From: Wuchereria bancrofti
Lineage: Eukaryota; Nematoda; Chromadorea; Rhabditida; Onchocercidae
Direction: 5' to 3'
Assembly: GCA_005281725.1 (NCBI GenBank)
Contig: SSBO01000009.1
Coordinates: forward strand, 2,779,536-2,843,535
Length of the DNA: 64,000 bases
The notes under the pieces were generated by a model. It made no database searches and was not told the DNA's origin. It worked only from the letters and a program-made list of their open reading frames with translations. Both the position numbers and the translations under genes were made by a program. This document shows positions 36,701 through 44,226 of the stretch, piece by piece; the first letter of the stretch is position 1, and every line of letters begins with the position of its first letter.

Positions 36701-39023
36701 GTCATTTTGGAATTGATAGTGATGCTTGGAACCGTATGCAAATGAGCCAAGAATGAAGGTGTTTTTTTTTTTAACTTACTTGAAATTCTGTTGATTTCTT
36801 TAGAAATTAGCTTAATATGCTATTTGAAAAGTCTCGAAACTGTAGGATGGTAAGCCACTGCCGAATGACGCACGATATCAGATTATCAGTGAAGGTAACG
36901 AACGTGTATTGATTATATCCGATACATTGCCGCAGGATGCGGGTATTTACGAATGTGTAGTGAAAAATAGCGCTGGTGAAGCTAGGCGAGTTTTCAGACA
37001 TTTTATATTGCATAGCTTTTTTAAGTTCTTGATTTCGATTTTTCCTGCAGCTTTTTCATTCATTTGTACAAGACTGAATCAGTTTTTTCAAGTTTTGCTT
37101 TGTCTCAAGTTCTTTTTTTTTGTCCACTCTATTTGTTCTCTAAACTGCATCAATTACACAGAAACCTTCTTATATTTGTATTTTTTTTAATGTTTCTTGT
37201 TTTAAGAAAATCAACTTATGAAAATTGGATAAGAGATTTTTTGTACTCAACTGCATTATGCAATTTTTTGAATTTTCATATTATGAATCACATACAAAAT
37301 CCAGAAGACTTATTTAGATGTAAGGCTCGTTTAAATATAATACTGGCAAAAACTGGTAAAGGAGCTGAAGTTGGACCTCGATTGGAGGCACCTCGATTCC
37401 AGTCCCAAATACAGCCTGTTATGGTTGCTGAGGGTGAACCAGCACAATTTAAAGCAAACTATACTGGTTCTCCTGGTACCATTTCTGTTCTGTTATATTT
37501 ATCTATGTTCGATTTTTGCAAAATTTCTTAGCTTTAAGATATTACAGATTGTATCGTTTGATGTATTCATCCATTATATATCGATTTTCAACATTATTCA
37601 CTGCTATTGTTTATCATTTAAGAACCAATGATTCGATGGTATCGCAATAACGAGCCAATCAAAAAGACGAAATATTTCGAAATGAGTCAAGGTAAAGGTG
37701 AGGCGGTATTACTCATCACGAAGTGTTACCAGGATGATGTAGCCGAATATAAGTGTGAAGCAACGAATCCAGCTGGTAAAGCAACGAGTGTTGCCAACTT
37801 ACTTTTACAGCGTACGTATACTTATTGTTCATTTTGTTAGTAAATATATTTTAAAAATTTCTCATACAAATGATTAAAATATTCATCAGTCTTTGTTTGC
37901 AGCAAAAAGTGGTGTTGTAATGCGAACGACAACTGCGGCATCTTCTTCTGCAGCTGGGGATGTACCAAATAGTACTGCTGTTGACAGCGCTCAAATGAGG
38001 AGAAAAGCTCCATCTTCTGGTGCACCGCAGTTTCTTTTAAAACTTTCGGATATAACCGCTCGACCAGGTGAAATTAAAATAATTGTGTTAAGGAAACACT
38101 AAAGCATGTCTATTTTATTCTTCAAACGGCCAGCTTGAATGATTTTTCGCAGTTATTTTGTTTCCATATCTTTGATGTTCTCACGTTATTCTCAGTTATG
38201 TTGTTTGATTTAAGCTGAAGTAATGGAAGATTTTTCACTGTTCTAACTTTGGTTTTTTTTTTCATCAGGACACACGGTAAAGTTTGTTGCCGAAATATCA
38301 GGTAATCCACAACCGACTGTTGCATGGCAGTTTAATGGGAAGCCACTTTATGATGGACGCAATCATAAGGTTTGTTTTTCGTTCAATTCTGTCTACTGTT
38401 TATGATTTATTTACCTTTTTATATCTTGTCCTACTTTGATTTTTTGGGGCTTGGAATCCTCATTAGAGAGCCTGGATTTTGTAATTAGATTGTTCGAGGA
38501 TAATGGTTTATTTTTTCTCCAGTAATTATAAGTTATAGTCGCTGCAAGACGCAAATACAAATAAAACGAATTAGAAACTTTTAGAAATGCAAAGGAGTGT
38601 TTAGAATTTTTTAGTTTAACGCGATCATGAGGAGAGAGTTTACCTTCTAAGCTATCGTTACCTTTCTTCAATGTAATGAACAGATCAGACCGTTAAAATT
38701 TTGATATTACGGTCCTTTTTCAAGACTGGAACTGAAAACTATAACTAATGTAGAAAATAAAATGATGTAAAAGAAGTAAATTAACTTAAATAATCATATG
38801 AATATAAAAATGTAATGTTTTGCTTGAGAGACGAAACTTACATTCGTCAGCTGTTAATGGTATGTATTATGTTTTGCTTTTTCAGATGTTATTAATTGGT
38901 AATAAAGCAGTTCTGGAGTTACAACGAATTTCAGAAGCAGAAGCTGGAGATTATATCATCACAATTCGGAATCCTCTGGGTGTTTCACAGAGCCAAGCAA
39001 GGCTTAAGATTCAATTCCGATAG
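105..39023 (+). CDS. ketn-1: Kettin (titin-family Ig repeat protein), 5' partial, 83 exons
   Basis: Giant actin-binding Ig-repeat protein of the muscle thin filament/Z-disc or dense-body region. Joining 83 exons by splice sites and phase gives 13,833 nt, exactly divisible by three and ending at TAG 39021-39023; 32 Ig domains are visible. The family signature is strong. Most domains read E..P.NDPxLKxEW.xNGxPL, then DFG...LDI, then PEDSGxYxxxxxN..GEA. Most are joined by linkers with a TQHPESxxxIQEIE-like motif, as in kettin. C. elegans kettin is reported with about 31 Ig domains and Drosophila kettin with 35. The first exon seen (105) has an acceptor before it and no start codon, so the N terminus lies upstream of the window. 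Introns not mentioned separately hold only AT-rich, T-tract-rich sequence. Kettin is preferred over titin because of the linkers and the absence of kinase or fibronectin domains. Confidence 0.93.
1000..1630 (+). repeat. 90 bp minisatellite in kettin intron
   Basis: Units begin at 1140, 1230, 1320, 1410 and 1500 with a truncated sixth at 1590. Each is 90 bp with a core such as CACTAACTAAGCCTTATCAT, differing at only a few sites. Diverged copies lie upstream from about 1000, one of them shortened to about 60 bp. The non-overlapping clean copies and ragged left edge are typical of a growing tandem repeat. Confidence 0.95.
4763..4818 (+). repeat. 28 bp tandem duplication
   Basis: Two adjacent 28 bp units begin TTTTGTTGATTTTAGAAAGC, with a few mismatches at the end of the second. 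They lie within the first long kettin intron. No function is visible. Confidence 0.8.
5316..6598 (+). other. Kettin intron, no gene seen
   Basis: AT-rich intron between linker exons. It contains a 37 bp direct repeat (6311-6384) and poly-A/T tracts. No splice-bounded coding segment is needed or seen. Confidence 0.65.
6311..6384 (+). repeat. 37 bp tandem duplication
   Basis: Two adjacent 37 bp units, 6311-6347 and 6348-6384, begin TTTAATAAAATTTAATAAAA and end AATTAGTTAA. They differ at about two or three positions and are intronic. Confidence 0.85.
7837..8906 (+). other. Kettin intron containing an assembly gap
   Basis: Intron between the exon ending at 7836 and the one starting at 8907. It contains 19 Ns at 8703-8721 flanked by an exact 156 bp duplication (8547-8702 and 8722-8877). 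Apart from AT-rich sequence, nothing else is recognised. Confidence 0.8.
8547..8877 (+). repeat. 156 bp exact direct repeat around an N gap
   Basis: 8547-8702 and 8722-8877 are identical over 156 bp and abut the 19 Ns on both sides. Perfect identity ending exactly at the gap is the mark of two contig ends that overlap but were scaffolded without merging, rather than of a biological repeat. Confidence 0.9.
9810..10413 (+). other. Kettin Ig domain K2
   Basis: Exons 9810-9953 and 10203-10413. It starts KPPQFSTIPSSTTVNAGES, with Trp in LNWYRSDG and EDSDTYLCVAEN on the E-F strands. Only the F-strand Cys is present (B strand VTFAAK). The preceding residues RRFTAGQDYTVQNGQAKHI continue the linker. 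Confidence 0.88.
10575..11383 (+). other. Kettin Ig domain K3 and following linker
   Basis: Exons 10575-10734, 11041-11155 and 11295-11383. APQFVGKFQSVTIYEGDS opens the domain. Both canonical Cys are present (LTLYC and GWYQCDATN), and Trp is in MSWSKDG. The third exon adds the G strand and a basic linker ending KVDRRMAR. This is one of only seven domains here with both Cys. Confidence 0.88.
11509..12001 (+). other. Kettin Ig domain K4
   Basis: Exons 11509-11689 and 11845-12001. QPPKFLDTIKNLSLIEGQ opens the domain. It is the first with the kettin insertion, here PPDDPNLKIAWLINGK. B-strand Cys is present (LLSC), while the F strand is GEYTIVAVN. The second exon uses the unusual acceptor TTTGAG, needed to keep the frame (AVMTSSRLS). 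Confidence 0.85.
12163..12686 (+). other. Kettin Ig domain K5
   Basis: Exons 12163-12387 and 12543-12686. EMPNFHTELRSIEVFDGQ opens the domain, followed by PADDANVKIVWFFNGKPL. F-strand Cys in GNYTCQLSN; none on the B strand. Confidence 0.88.
12925..13629 (+). other. Kettin Ig domain K6 and first conserved linker
   Basis: Exons 12925-13031, 13186-13320 and 13426-13629. HPPVFLTN opens the domain, followed by PVNDPTLKVIWLKDGQPL and EDEGIYTCVLKN. Exon 12925 ends at the donor AAT|GTTTGT; this choice is inferred, because it alone joins the first strand to the next exon in frame. The linker LESKHEQSLAQIGYLE is the first of the repeated motif. Confidence 0.82.
13869..14667 (+). other. Kettin Ig domain K7
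   Basis: Exons 13869-14035 and 14456-14667. EQPRFARQLESHIEVNEN opens the domain, followed by PASDVKMVVEWYHNGAPL and PEDSGIYTLIARN. Neither disulfide Cys is present. The linker begins LDAHHPEG and continues in the next exon. Confidence 0.88.
14783..15220 (+). other. Kettin Ig domain K8
   Basis: Exons 14783-14931 and 15010-15220, both after AAG acceptors. Linker LDRIQELE, then EPRFIGELHDLELNENEN, PMNDPTMKVEWYVDGRPL and PEDSGIYAIKATN. Neither disulfide Cys is present. The intron between the exons is only 78 bp. Confidence 0.88.
15337..16154 (+). other. Kettin Ig domain K9
   Basis: Exons 15337-15449, 15758-15905 and 16011-16154. Linker SETQHQESLGKIHQIE, then EPPCFTKPLPGD, PVNDNTLHISWLKDGKPI and AEDSGTYTCVAKN. 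Both canonical Cys are present (LHLEC and YTC). Confidence 0.9.
16223..17090 (+). other. Kettin Ig domain K10
   Basis: Exons 16223-16332, 16622-16732 and 16896-17090. Linker GQTQHPSSVAKIQEIE, then APKFIKHIGIGEMIYVTEGD, PVDDNSLT joined to YEWLLNGRPL, and PEDSGTYTLVVKN. Neither disulfide Cys is present. The acceptor of the third exon (GTTTAG) was chosen because it completes the Trp strand in frame. Confidence 0.86.
17323..17959 (+). other. Kettin Ig domain K11
   Basis: Exons 17323-17526 and 17815-17959, with the G strand in the next exon. Linker TESFHPNSVQRIRELE, then APRIVRTLPPQLDNIHES, PVDDNQLKVEWLHNGHPL and AEDAGMYTLLVTN. Neither disulfide Cys is present. Confidence 0.88.
18300..18969 (+). 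other. Kettin Ig domain K12
   Basis: Exons 18300-18553 and 18789-18969. Linker LDTEHPESLRRIQEIE, then KPSFTQQLSGPKEV, PINDPNLKIEWFLNGYPI and PEDSGTYTCKASN. Both Cys are present. A second acceptor at 18683 (TTCTTGCAG) would add 105 in-frame nt with no stop before 18789. Confidence 0.9.
19138..19906 (+). other. Kettin Ig domain K13
   Basis: Exons 19138-19274, 19373-19487 and 19763-19906. Linker LDTQHAESWAKIQEIE, then PPTFTVPLQ, PVNDPTLKVYWTKNGLPL and GEDSGMYSCRAVS. Both Cys are present. Confidence 0.9.
19988..20687 (+). other. Kettin Ig domain K14
   Basis: Exons 19988-20175 and 20513-20687. Linker LDTQHQESWNQIQDIE, then KPRFVVALPAQIGEFSEGE, PTSDNELTVEWYRNGQPL and PEDSGEWTCVVSN. F-strand Cys only. 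The G strand is in the next exon. Confidence 0.9.
20869..21564 (+). other. Kettin Ig domain K15
   Basis: Exons 20869-21085 and 21344-21564. Linker SESQHPESLQRIREIE, then APQFIQPMEAIERIEGQ, PINDPKMRIQWFKDGVPL and PEDAGIYTVVATN. Neither disulfide Cys is present. Confidence 0.9.
21686..22398 (+). other. Kettin Ig domain K16
   Basis: Exons 21686-21899 and 22170-22398. Linker GDTQHESSWQKIQVLE, then LPHFTRQLNSNENLIEGQ, PINDPQLAILWFHNGRPL and PEDIGEFLCLARN. F-strand Cys only. The second exon also carries the start of the next linker. Confidence 0.9.
22482..22980 (+). other. Kettin Ig domain K17
   Basis: Exons 22482-22648 and 22808-22980. Linker AEVQHPESWKRIQEIE is split over an intron. KPTFTQPLKSMADVPEGS opens the domain, followed by PVNDPKLQIQWFHNDAPL. 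The usual PEDSG is YSHHSGVYSCKAVN. F-strand Cys only. Confidence 0.9.
23054..23634 (+). other. Kettin Ig domain K18
   Basis: Exons 23054-23308 and 23491-23634. Linker VDTQHPDSLKRIQELE, then KPNWIKAFDNIDNLQEGE, PVGDPHLKIEWYLNGAPL and PEDSGVYTCKAIN. The B-strand Cys is shifted by one (HLVGC). Confidence 0.9.
23756..24366 (+). other. Kettin Ig domain K19
   Basis: Exons 23756-23970 and 24193-24366, the second after an AAG acceptor. Linker RDAQHPISWEKIQILE, then KPRFLTQLESATDIPEGA, PARDPDLKVVWLRNGQPL and NPDHNGVYTLKIIN. Neither disulfide Cys is present. Confidence 0.88.
24535..25411 (+). other. Kettin Ig domain K20
   Basis: Exons 24535-24628, 24842-25077 and 25286-25411. Linker LDTTHEESWRRIQEIE, then TPSFHEQISDVECGEGE, PTNDPNLQVTWFRNGQPL, PEDQ and GVYQLRLTN. 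Neither disulfide Cys is at the usual position. Confidence 0.88.
25504..26080 (+). other. Kettin Ig domain K21
   Basis: Exons 25504-25673 and 25807-26080. Linker GDTQHVESWIRIQELE is split over an intron. LPRFLTNIQSPGGDLYEGQ opens the domain, followed by PIDDPDLKIQWFLNGNPI and SRDSGEWTCVVSN. F-strand Cys only. Confidence 0.9.
26081..27003 (+). other. Kettin intron hosting a collagen relic
   Basis: This 923 bp intron separates K21 from K22 and is several times longer than most introns of the K4-K27 array. Its middle holds a decayed collagen fragment on the minus strand, described separately. The plus-strand ORF at 26430-26630 is the reverse shadow of that relic. Confidence 0.75.
26386..26850 (-). 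pseudogene. Decayed collagen Gly-X-Y fragment, antisense in kettin intron
   Basis: Reading the minus strand from 26850 down, three frames give collagen-like pieces: PGYPESRED with RGPNGANGRDIQRGVP (about 26850-26765), GSPGF (about 26715-26700), GANGAPG (about 26592-26570), GRQGEPGID with IPGTKG (about 26565-26502), QGDAGESGLP (about 26478-26450) and GEKGDDGEE (about 26415-26386). Glycines fall every third residue in blocks, with replaced glycines, frame changes and several stops (such as TGATGA near 26490). Too decayed to assign to cuticle or basement-membrane collagens. It is not part of kettin. Confidence rests on the pattern of Gly codons only. Confidence 0.72.
27004..27593 (+). other. Kettin Ig domain K22
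   Basis: Exons 27004-27222 and 27489-27593. Linker SDSMQPQSLERIMEME (in the K21 exon), then DPPQITVHLQKPEDLTEGD, PVDDPSLKVEWFRDAKPL, HLFAQ and DAGEYTVKVTN. Neither disulfide Cys is present. From here on the linker motif decays. Confidence 0.88.
27878..28388 (+). other. Kettin Ig domain K23
   Basis: Exons 27878-28069 and 28248-28388, with the G strand (VGEAVTSTQLKC) in exon 28477-28665. VPVFIEPLSAPVTCEEGD opens the domain, followed by PLNDNQLQIQWYLNGKSL and PEDSGEYTCRAIN. F-strand Cys is present. Confidence 0.88.
28477..29072 (+). other. Kettin Ig domain K24
   Basis: Exons 28477-28665 and 28821-29072. The linker is diverged (TKSQLPDSMSGAYKKIIEIE). APRFLTQLQSLTNLSEGQ opens the domain, followed by PVGDPNLKIEWFHNEHPV and PQDSGKWVCRASN. 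F-strand Cys only. Confidence 0.9.
29203..29893 (+). other. Kettin Ig domain K25
   Basis: Exons 29203-29370 and 29706-29893, completed by exon 30080 (CIAYNSKGKAE). APYFTQNLVDLGQ opens the domain, followed by PIGDPSLRIEWLHNGHSI and SEDSGEY. Both Cys are present. Confidence 0.87.
30080..30590 (+). other. Kettin Ig domain K26
   Basis: Exons 30080-30203 and 30357-30590. The linker is nearly absent: after the K25 G strand (IEVAS) the next domain begins at once with DAPQIIQPLVENINGVE. It continues PINDSKLTINWLKDGKPL and PEDSGVYECIVMN. Both Cys are present. Confidence 0.88.
30742..31504 (+). other. Kettin Ig domain K27
   Basis: Exons 30742-31021 and 31276-31504. A 45-residue linker without the QH motif is followed by RPPEFKTNLTNIGVEESD, PINDPYMKVEWFKDGKPV and PDDTGEYTCVATN. 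It is the last domain with the kettin NDP insertion. The donor at 31504 (TATTG|GTTTGT) is phase 2 and matches exon 31808. Confidence 0.87.
31808..32509 (+). other. Kettin Ig domain K28
   Basis: Exons 31808-31976, 32193-32270 and 32357-32509. QPPRFTIKPMNIQAVENE opens the domain, followed by CAVIGNPKPKVIWYINGN and SDAGEIVVIAKN. It is I-set without the NDP insertion; B-strand Cys only. It resembles K1 and the C-terminal block rather than the array. Confidence 0.86.
32655..35311 (+). other. Kettin Lys/Glu/Pro-rich (PEVK-like) region
   Basis: Six exons: 32655-32825, 33238-33452, 33875-34052, 34135-34259, 34661-34691 (31 nt) and 35147-35311. They encode about 295 residues rich in K, E, P, V and A with no Ig fold. 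Two successive exons share VPARDQVKFK and VPAKDQVKIK, pointing to exon duplication. The last exon changes character (ERSEHAVEVNLTQQEDLM). Exon 33875 uses the rare acceptor TTTGAG. It may be an elastic or unstructured spacer like the PEVK of titin; function is inferred from composition only. Confidence 0.78.
35909..36661 (+). other. Kettin Ig domain K29
   Basis: Exons 35909-36091 and 36401-36661; the latter also begins K30. APQISQQLKPVQAEIGRQ opens the domain, followed by LTVKWFRNGKEI and HNGQYMCRVTN. F-strand Cys only. First of four tightly packed C-terminal domains. Confidence 0.9.
36401..37475 (+). other. Kettin Ig domain K30, with a GC-AG intron
   Basis: Parts of exon 36401-36661, exon 36846-36985 and part of exon 37318-37475. 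APDFAQRMADVRVQQNAS opens the domain, followed by CIVTGNPEPIASWFKDGKPL and QDAGIYECVVKN. Both Cys are present. The donor after GCTAG is GCGAGT rather than GT. Only this site (phase 2) joins GEAR to CKARLNIIL in frame. Confidence 0.85.
37318..37811 (+). other. Kettin Ig domain K31
   Basis: Exons 37318-37475 and 37623-37811. APRFQSQIQPVMVAEGE opens the domain, followed by YTGSPEPMIRWYRNNEPI and DDVAEYKCEATN. F-strand Cys only. The second exon follows a TTTAAG acceptor. Confidence 0.9.
37903..39023 (+). other. Kettin C-terminal Ig domain K32 and stop
   Basis: Exons 37903-38067, 38269-38369 and 38886-39023. A Ser/Ala/Thr-rich linker precedes APQFLLKLSDITARPGHTV, ISGNPQPTVAWQFNGKPL and EAGDYIITIRN. 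Neither Cys is present. The protein ends QARLKIQFR followed by TAG, leaving no tail after the last strand. Confidence 0.92.
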
Positions 39024-39660
39024 AAATATTTTATTTCAGCGATATAAAAAACGAGTTTTGTCCTTTTTCATGACTGAGATTGAAAATACCTAATTTTTTT
39101 ACTATTATAATGGCTTACCTAAGTTTTTGAGTGTTCGAGCATTGATTTTTGATTGGTTGTTTCTTGACTGATGATTGATTATTTGATTACACTTAATTTC
39201 TGAATTTTTGAACTTTTGTCTCTCATTATTTTAATTTTTAATGTTTTTTTTTTTGGACTGCTGTTTATTTATCTTTTGCTTCTGTAAATTTAAATTTTCA
39301 TATCATACATTGCGGTGAGAAATTTTTCTTTTATTGCTAAACTTGTATATATTAATGCCATACCGTGCAGTTATACAGTTTGTGTTGCCATTTGTAAGGC
39401 TGCCTTCAAATTTCGTAGCCTTTGTATAAGTCTATTTCTATGCAACGGCCCAATGTTTATTTTGTCAAATTGCCTTCCTGACTTTCTCAATAATTGTTTT
39501 GTGCCGTAGGAAAGAGTTGAACTTATGCCAGTATATCTCTTGTAATTTCTGTTTAAAATTTCAATTATGTTTTATTTCATTTTCTTTGACTTTCTATGTT
39601 GAATAACAGTATTTATGCGTTTCTTTTTACGCGAATAAAATGTCTTATCAAATTTGTGTT
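39024..39660 (+). other. Kettin 3' UTR with poly(A) signal
   Basis: Sequence after the stop is T-rich and non-coding. The first AATAAA seen is at 39634-39639 (GCGAATAAAATG), about 610 bp downstream of the stop. The UTR end is inferred from this signal alone. Confidence 0.5.
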
Positions 39661-42200
39661 TTAATTGTAAATGAACGTCAAGAAATATTAAAACATAATA
39701 TTTCTGAACAAAATTTTTGTAAATCAGATTGGCTGATGTTGCCTTAAAATAATATCATCTTATAAATATCAGATTGTTGCGATGTATATTTCAAATATGA
39801 ACTGAATGGTAATGTTTTACTGTCTGTGAATGATAATTAGGGACTGATAAGGATACTCCTACTTGTATTCCTTTTATTTCGCATCAAACTTTTTATCACT
39901 GTTTAATCAGTGGAGCAAAGGAGCGCAACGTTACTCACAAATGTTTATTGATGATAATATTGCATAAAAAAGTATTCTAAATTTTATACCAATTTTTGAT
40001 TTTGGACAATGTTTTTGAAAGAATGAAATTTTTAATTTTTCCACGCATTTCATGATTTTCCCAAATTGTTTTCTTTTTTTTTCATTATCTTAATTAAGTT
40101 CATTTATTTGTAAGATGTAATCCAAATCAAAACCGAAAGGGGATTATCAAATAACAAAATGATTTAAGAAATCTTATGGTTCACTTTATATCATAAATTC
40201 TGATACAGAGCAAATAGTCTACCTTCGAATTATTACAATTTAGAATAACTGAATCATTTTTTTTTCTTTTTTGAAAAGCTATTGTGTAGCTGAATTTTGT
40301 GGATTCTAGAAAGATTTTAAATGTAAGAAAATCTTTATTCATTTGAGTTAATATAATGTAAAATGATAGATTGATTGAAAATTTTCCTAATCTAACTATA
40401 TTTTCAATAGTAAGATTAAATGTTGAACGTAACTATCAATTAGAAATTCTTAGCATAGCAAATATGAATGATCCAAATCGATCACACATAATAATTTCCG
40501 GGAAAAATTGGAAATTTTTTTCTTTTTTGTGTGGAATTACTACTAATAACCAATTTTAAACATAATTTCTTCTTATAATTTATTTTGTTCTTTCAGGATA
40601 AACTAGTAATTGGCTCTTTTTCTTCATGAAATCGAATGGATTTTAGTTTCTAAAGCTAATCAATAACAGAACAACTGTTTTTCCAGCTGATGATTAAGCG
40701 AAATGTTCTCGAAATAAAATAAAAAAAAAAGCATTTCAGAAAAGAAATTCCTTTCTAAGTTCCTTGGATATATATGTGTGTTATCATATGGTAGAAAAGA
40801 AACACCTGTAAGTTATGAGAAAAGATAGCAAAAATGATATTTAAAATTAAGCTTAATGATTGTAAATGAGTCGTCGTTATCTTCGATACTAAATAATATC
40901 AATTGAAACATTGATTTTTATTCTGAGAGATTTATTTTTCAAAGTATGATTAACTGAAACATTGAAAAATTTTGATTTTATTCTAATGACTAATACAAAT
41001 TCATTTTTTTTCCTTTTTTTTTGAATTATTATTCATACTGGCTTAGTTGTTTCCCTTAAAAGACAGAGATTTTTTAAAATACAAAGTTTGAAAAAAAATA
41101 AAGTTAGATGATGCAAATTATTACTGTGGAAATTGTTCAGTATGATTAAACAATGGTAATTTGATTAATTTTCCTGTGATTTTTGATATATTTATCAATT
41201 GTAATATCTAAATTACAAAATACTCTTTTGCAGCGGTTTTGAAAATTGAAGAAAAAAAACAATCTTTTTTGTAACACTAAATTTCTGTAAAGGAATTAAG
41301 AAAAAAGAAATTTTCAAATAACTGAAACATGAGGAAGAAATTAATTTCAAAAAATGTTACAAGCGCATATGATATTCCATTGCAAAATCATTAAAGTTCA
41401 TCAGTCTATATGTTTTAAACTTTTTTTTTTTGTTCTAGAAAAATGCACTTCAGTCGTTGTTATATTCCATTTGATTCATTTTTGTTTAAAATTCCTACTT
41501 TATCACTGATTGATAACATATCATTCATACATCAAATTCCTTCCATCAATAATATTAAACTTCATGCAGTAACAATTAATTAATTAGCTAATTAATTAAG
41601 TGATTAAAAATAATATACAATATATACTTTTATTTTGAAATTTATATATATATAATATGAAAGTATTAAAAAAATGCTACTGCTATAATAAAATTATGCT
41701 ATTTTTGTATACGTTGAATAATGCTATACAAAACTAAATATTATTTTAATACTAACTAATATTATTTTATCTTTTACGTATGTCAAATATTCTTCAATAC
41801 TATATAAAATAACGTTAAATAATTTTCTTTTGTCTTTTACGTACGTCAAAGATATATCATTCCCTTAATATTTATTTGATAGTTATACGTGTCTTCAAGG
41901 GAAGAAAACGTTACGATGCTAAAATGCATTTAATATTTATATGATTGTTTAGAAAACGAATAAATCCTTTGATTTTGTGTTATTTGTCGAAGAATCAGTG
42001 AAAAATTATGTTAGCAGTGATGTGAGAGAAGAAAACAATTGTGCAAAAATCTTTTTTTCTCTTCTTTTTTTTTTTTTTTGTTTGTTAAAATTGAAAATTT
42101 AGAGAAGTTGAAGGAAGCATTTTAGTTGAGGATTTGCATAACAACAAAAGCAACAACATCAGCTTAAAAGCAATTAGCCCACGCTTTGAAGTTGTTGTAA

Positions 42201-42298
42201 GGAGAGAGAGAGAGAGAGAGAGAAATAGGATTATATGATCATCTAAAATGAATCGTTCTTCTCTCTCCCTCTCTCCTTCTCTCTCTGTCTCTCTCTTT
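42201..42298 (+). repeat. GA tract followed by CT tract (inverted microsatellite)
   Basis: 42201-42222 is (GA)n. After about 35 bp, 42257-42298 is a CT-rich tract with small interruptions (CCCT, CCTT, GTCT). The two could pair into a long hairpin or form a purine/pyrimidine structure. Confidence 0.85.
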
Positions 42299-44226
42299 TA
42301 TCTTCCTATATTACATTTTCTCAATGCTACTACTAGAGATTACAATATCACAAAAAGATTTTGCAAATTTGATGAAATTTCAGAGATAAAGAAAAGTATG
42401 GAAAAATTATTGAAAAATATTGTAGAAAGCAAAAGAAAGATAATGAGAGAACTGATAAGATTATATGATCTGATTGAAATGATTTAGAGAGAAAAGACAA
42501 GCAAATCAATTTTGAGGAAGGCATTAATAGAGAGGATTTTGAAGTTGAAATCAACATTTTACATCAATTCAGTGTACATCTCACTCTTCACACTAACTTG
42601 ACCGACTTCTGGTGGAAGTACAGTGCCCCTCTTAAACGTTTTCACTTATCTCAAGCCAAATCCTTCATTAGTAACTATTTAGAGCAGTTCAGAAAAAAAA
42701 AAAAGAAAGAAAACGAAAAAATCTGTAAATATTAATAAAACTAGAAATAGAAGTCCGAATTTTTGATAATATTAGAGGGGTACTAATCAGTGAAATTTTA
42801 ACAAATTTCAAGTAAGTCTTCAATATTTCTTTTCCTTTGTCTTACATATTATTTCATCAATAAATTAAAGCTATGATTTTGTTAAATTTTATTTGTATCT
42901 AATCTTATTATACTTTAATTTCAATTATCAAATTTAAATGTAACTTTAAATACAAATATATTTTATTTATCATGTTTATTTTTATAAAATTTTTCTTATC
43001 AATAATTATACTTCCTGGAATTATTTGTAATATTTGAGTGAATTTAATTCAAAATTAAAGAGTATAGTCGAAATTGTTAGATTCAAGTACTACTTTTTTA
43101 TTTTTGTATATTTCAACGTAAATTTTTGAACCTTTTTATAAAAAGAAAAGAAAAAGAAAAAATAAGCATTTATTTATTTATCATCTGTTGCATTTCTGCA
43201 TCCGAAGAAATGTGGAACACTTATCATTTACATACTTCTTTCAACTCTTTTTTTTTGCTCATTCTTTTCTTTCTAGATATTCTTGCATACTTTTCAAAAC
43301 AAATATTGTTTCGATTTCATTTGAGATTTCTTTTTTCGTCCTTCATTGAGAAAATAATGTTCCATTTTATTGGAATATTATTTTCATTTTATTTGAACAT
43401 TTTATTTGCTGCTTTTTCACTTGAAACTTTTATCAAACTTATCATCAGATTACAGAATATATCATGTTAATTTAATAAAACGCGAAAAAAAAACGGGATA
43501 CTTCATTCACAGTCACTTTTTCAAAATTTATATGAATTCACCATTTTTTTATTTTTTTTGTTCAACCAAATTCATTTTCATAAACAGAGGAAATGTTTAA
43601 AAGTAAATAATTTGAACTGTTTTTTTCCTGTTCTTGCATAATTTAATTTGAAATGATATTTTTTCCTCGAATTTTTTCTTCGAATGATTCGATTTTTCCA
43701 AAAATTTAAATTTTACTCGCTCCTTTAACTTTTTTTCCCATATATTTTCTTCCATTTATTTCAATGCGTTGTAGTTGAAAATCTTTTTCTCAAATTGTTT
43801 CAAATATAAGTAAGCCAAAATTTTTACAAGAAGTTTGAGTATGATCTAAATAATTAACAAAGTGATCTCTTTGTTATTGAAGTTAGAAATATGCAGAAAG
43901 CTTTTGTCAAAAAAAGAAATGTGAGAAAAAAGAAAAAGTCATCAAAAAATTTCGAAGCCAATAGGTGAGATTTTAGTTTGATATAAAATAATATTCTCTT
44001 TTACAAGACTATTCTAAAAGTGATAAGGGCTAAAATAAAATTTAAATCTAAAAAAGCGATTCAATTAGTGAAATTTATTAAATTTGAACCAATTATGATT
44101 GGTTTAATTTCTGATAATTCTACTTTTTAATGGACAATTTCATTTTCTAAAATATTTTTATTTCCACATACACAAACCTAATCAAATTGCACAGTCCAAG
44201 TTCTAGCTAATCTTTTGATTATTTTA

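Noticed and set aside
42248..42487. Plus-strand ORF starting in the CT tract (SLSLSPSLSV) with a lysine-rich end
   Set aside because: The first half is microsatellite translation; no domain and no convincing splice link to titin.
43126..43470. 114-codon plus-strand ORF in the spacer
   Set aside because: Extremely rich in Phe, Ile and Leu as expected from T-rich noncoding DNA; no recognisable features.
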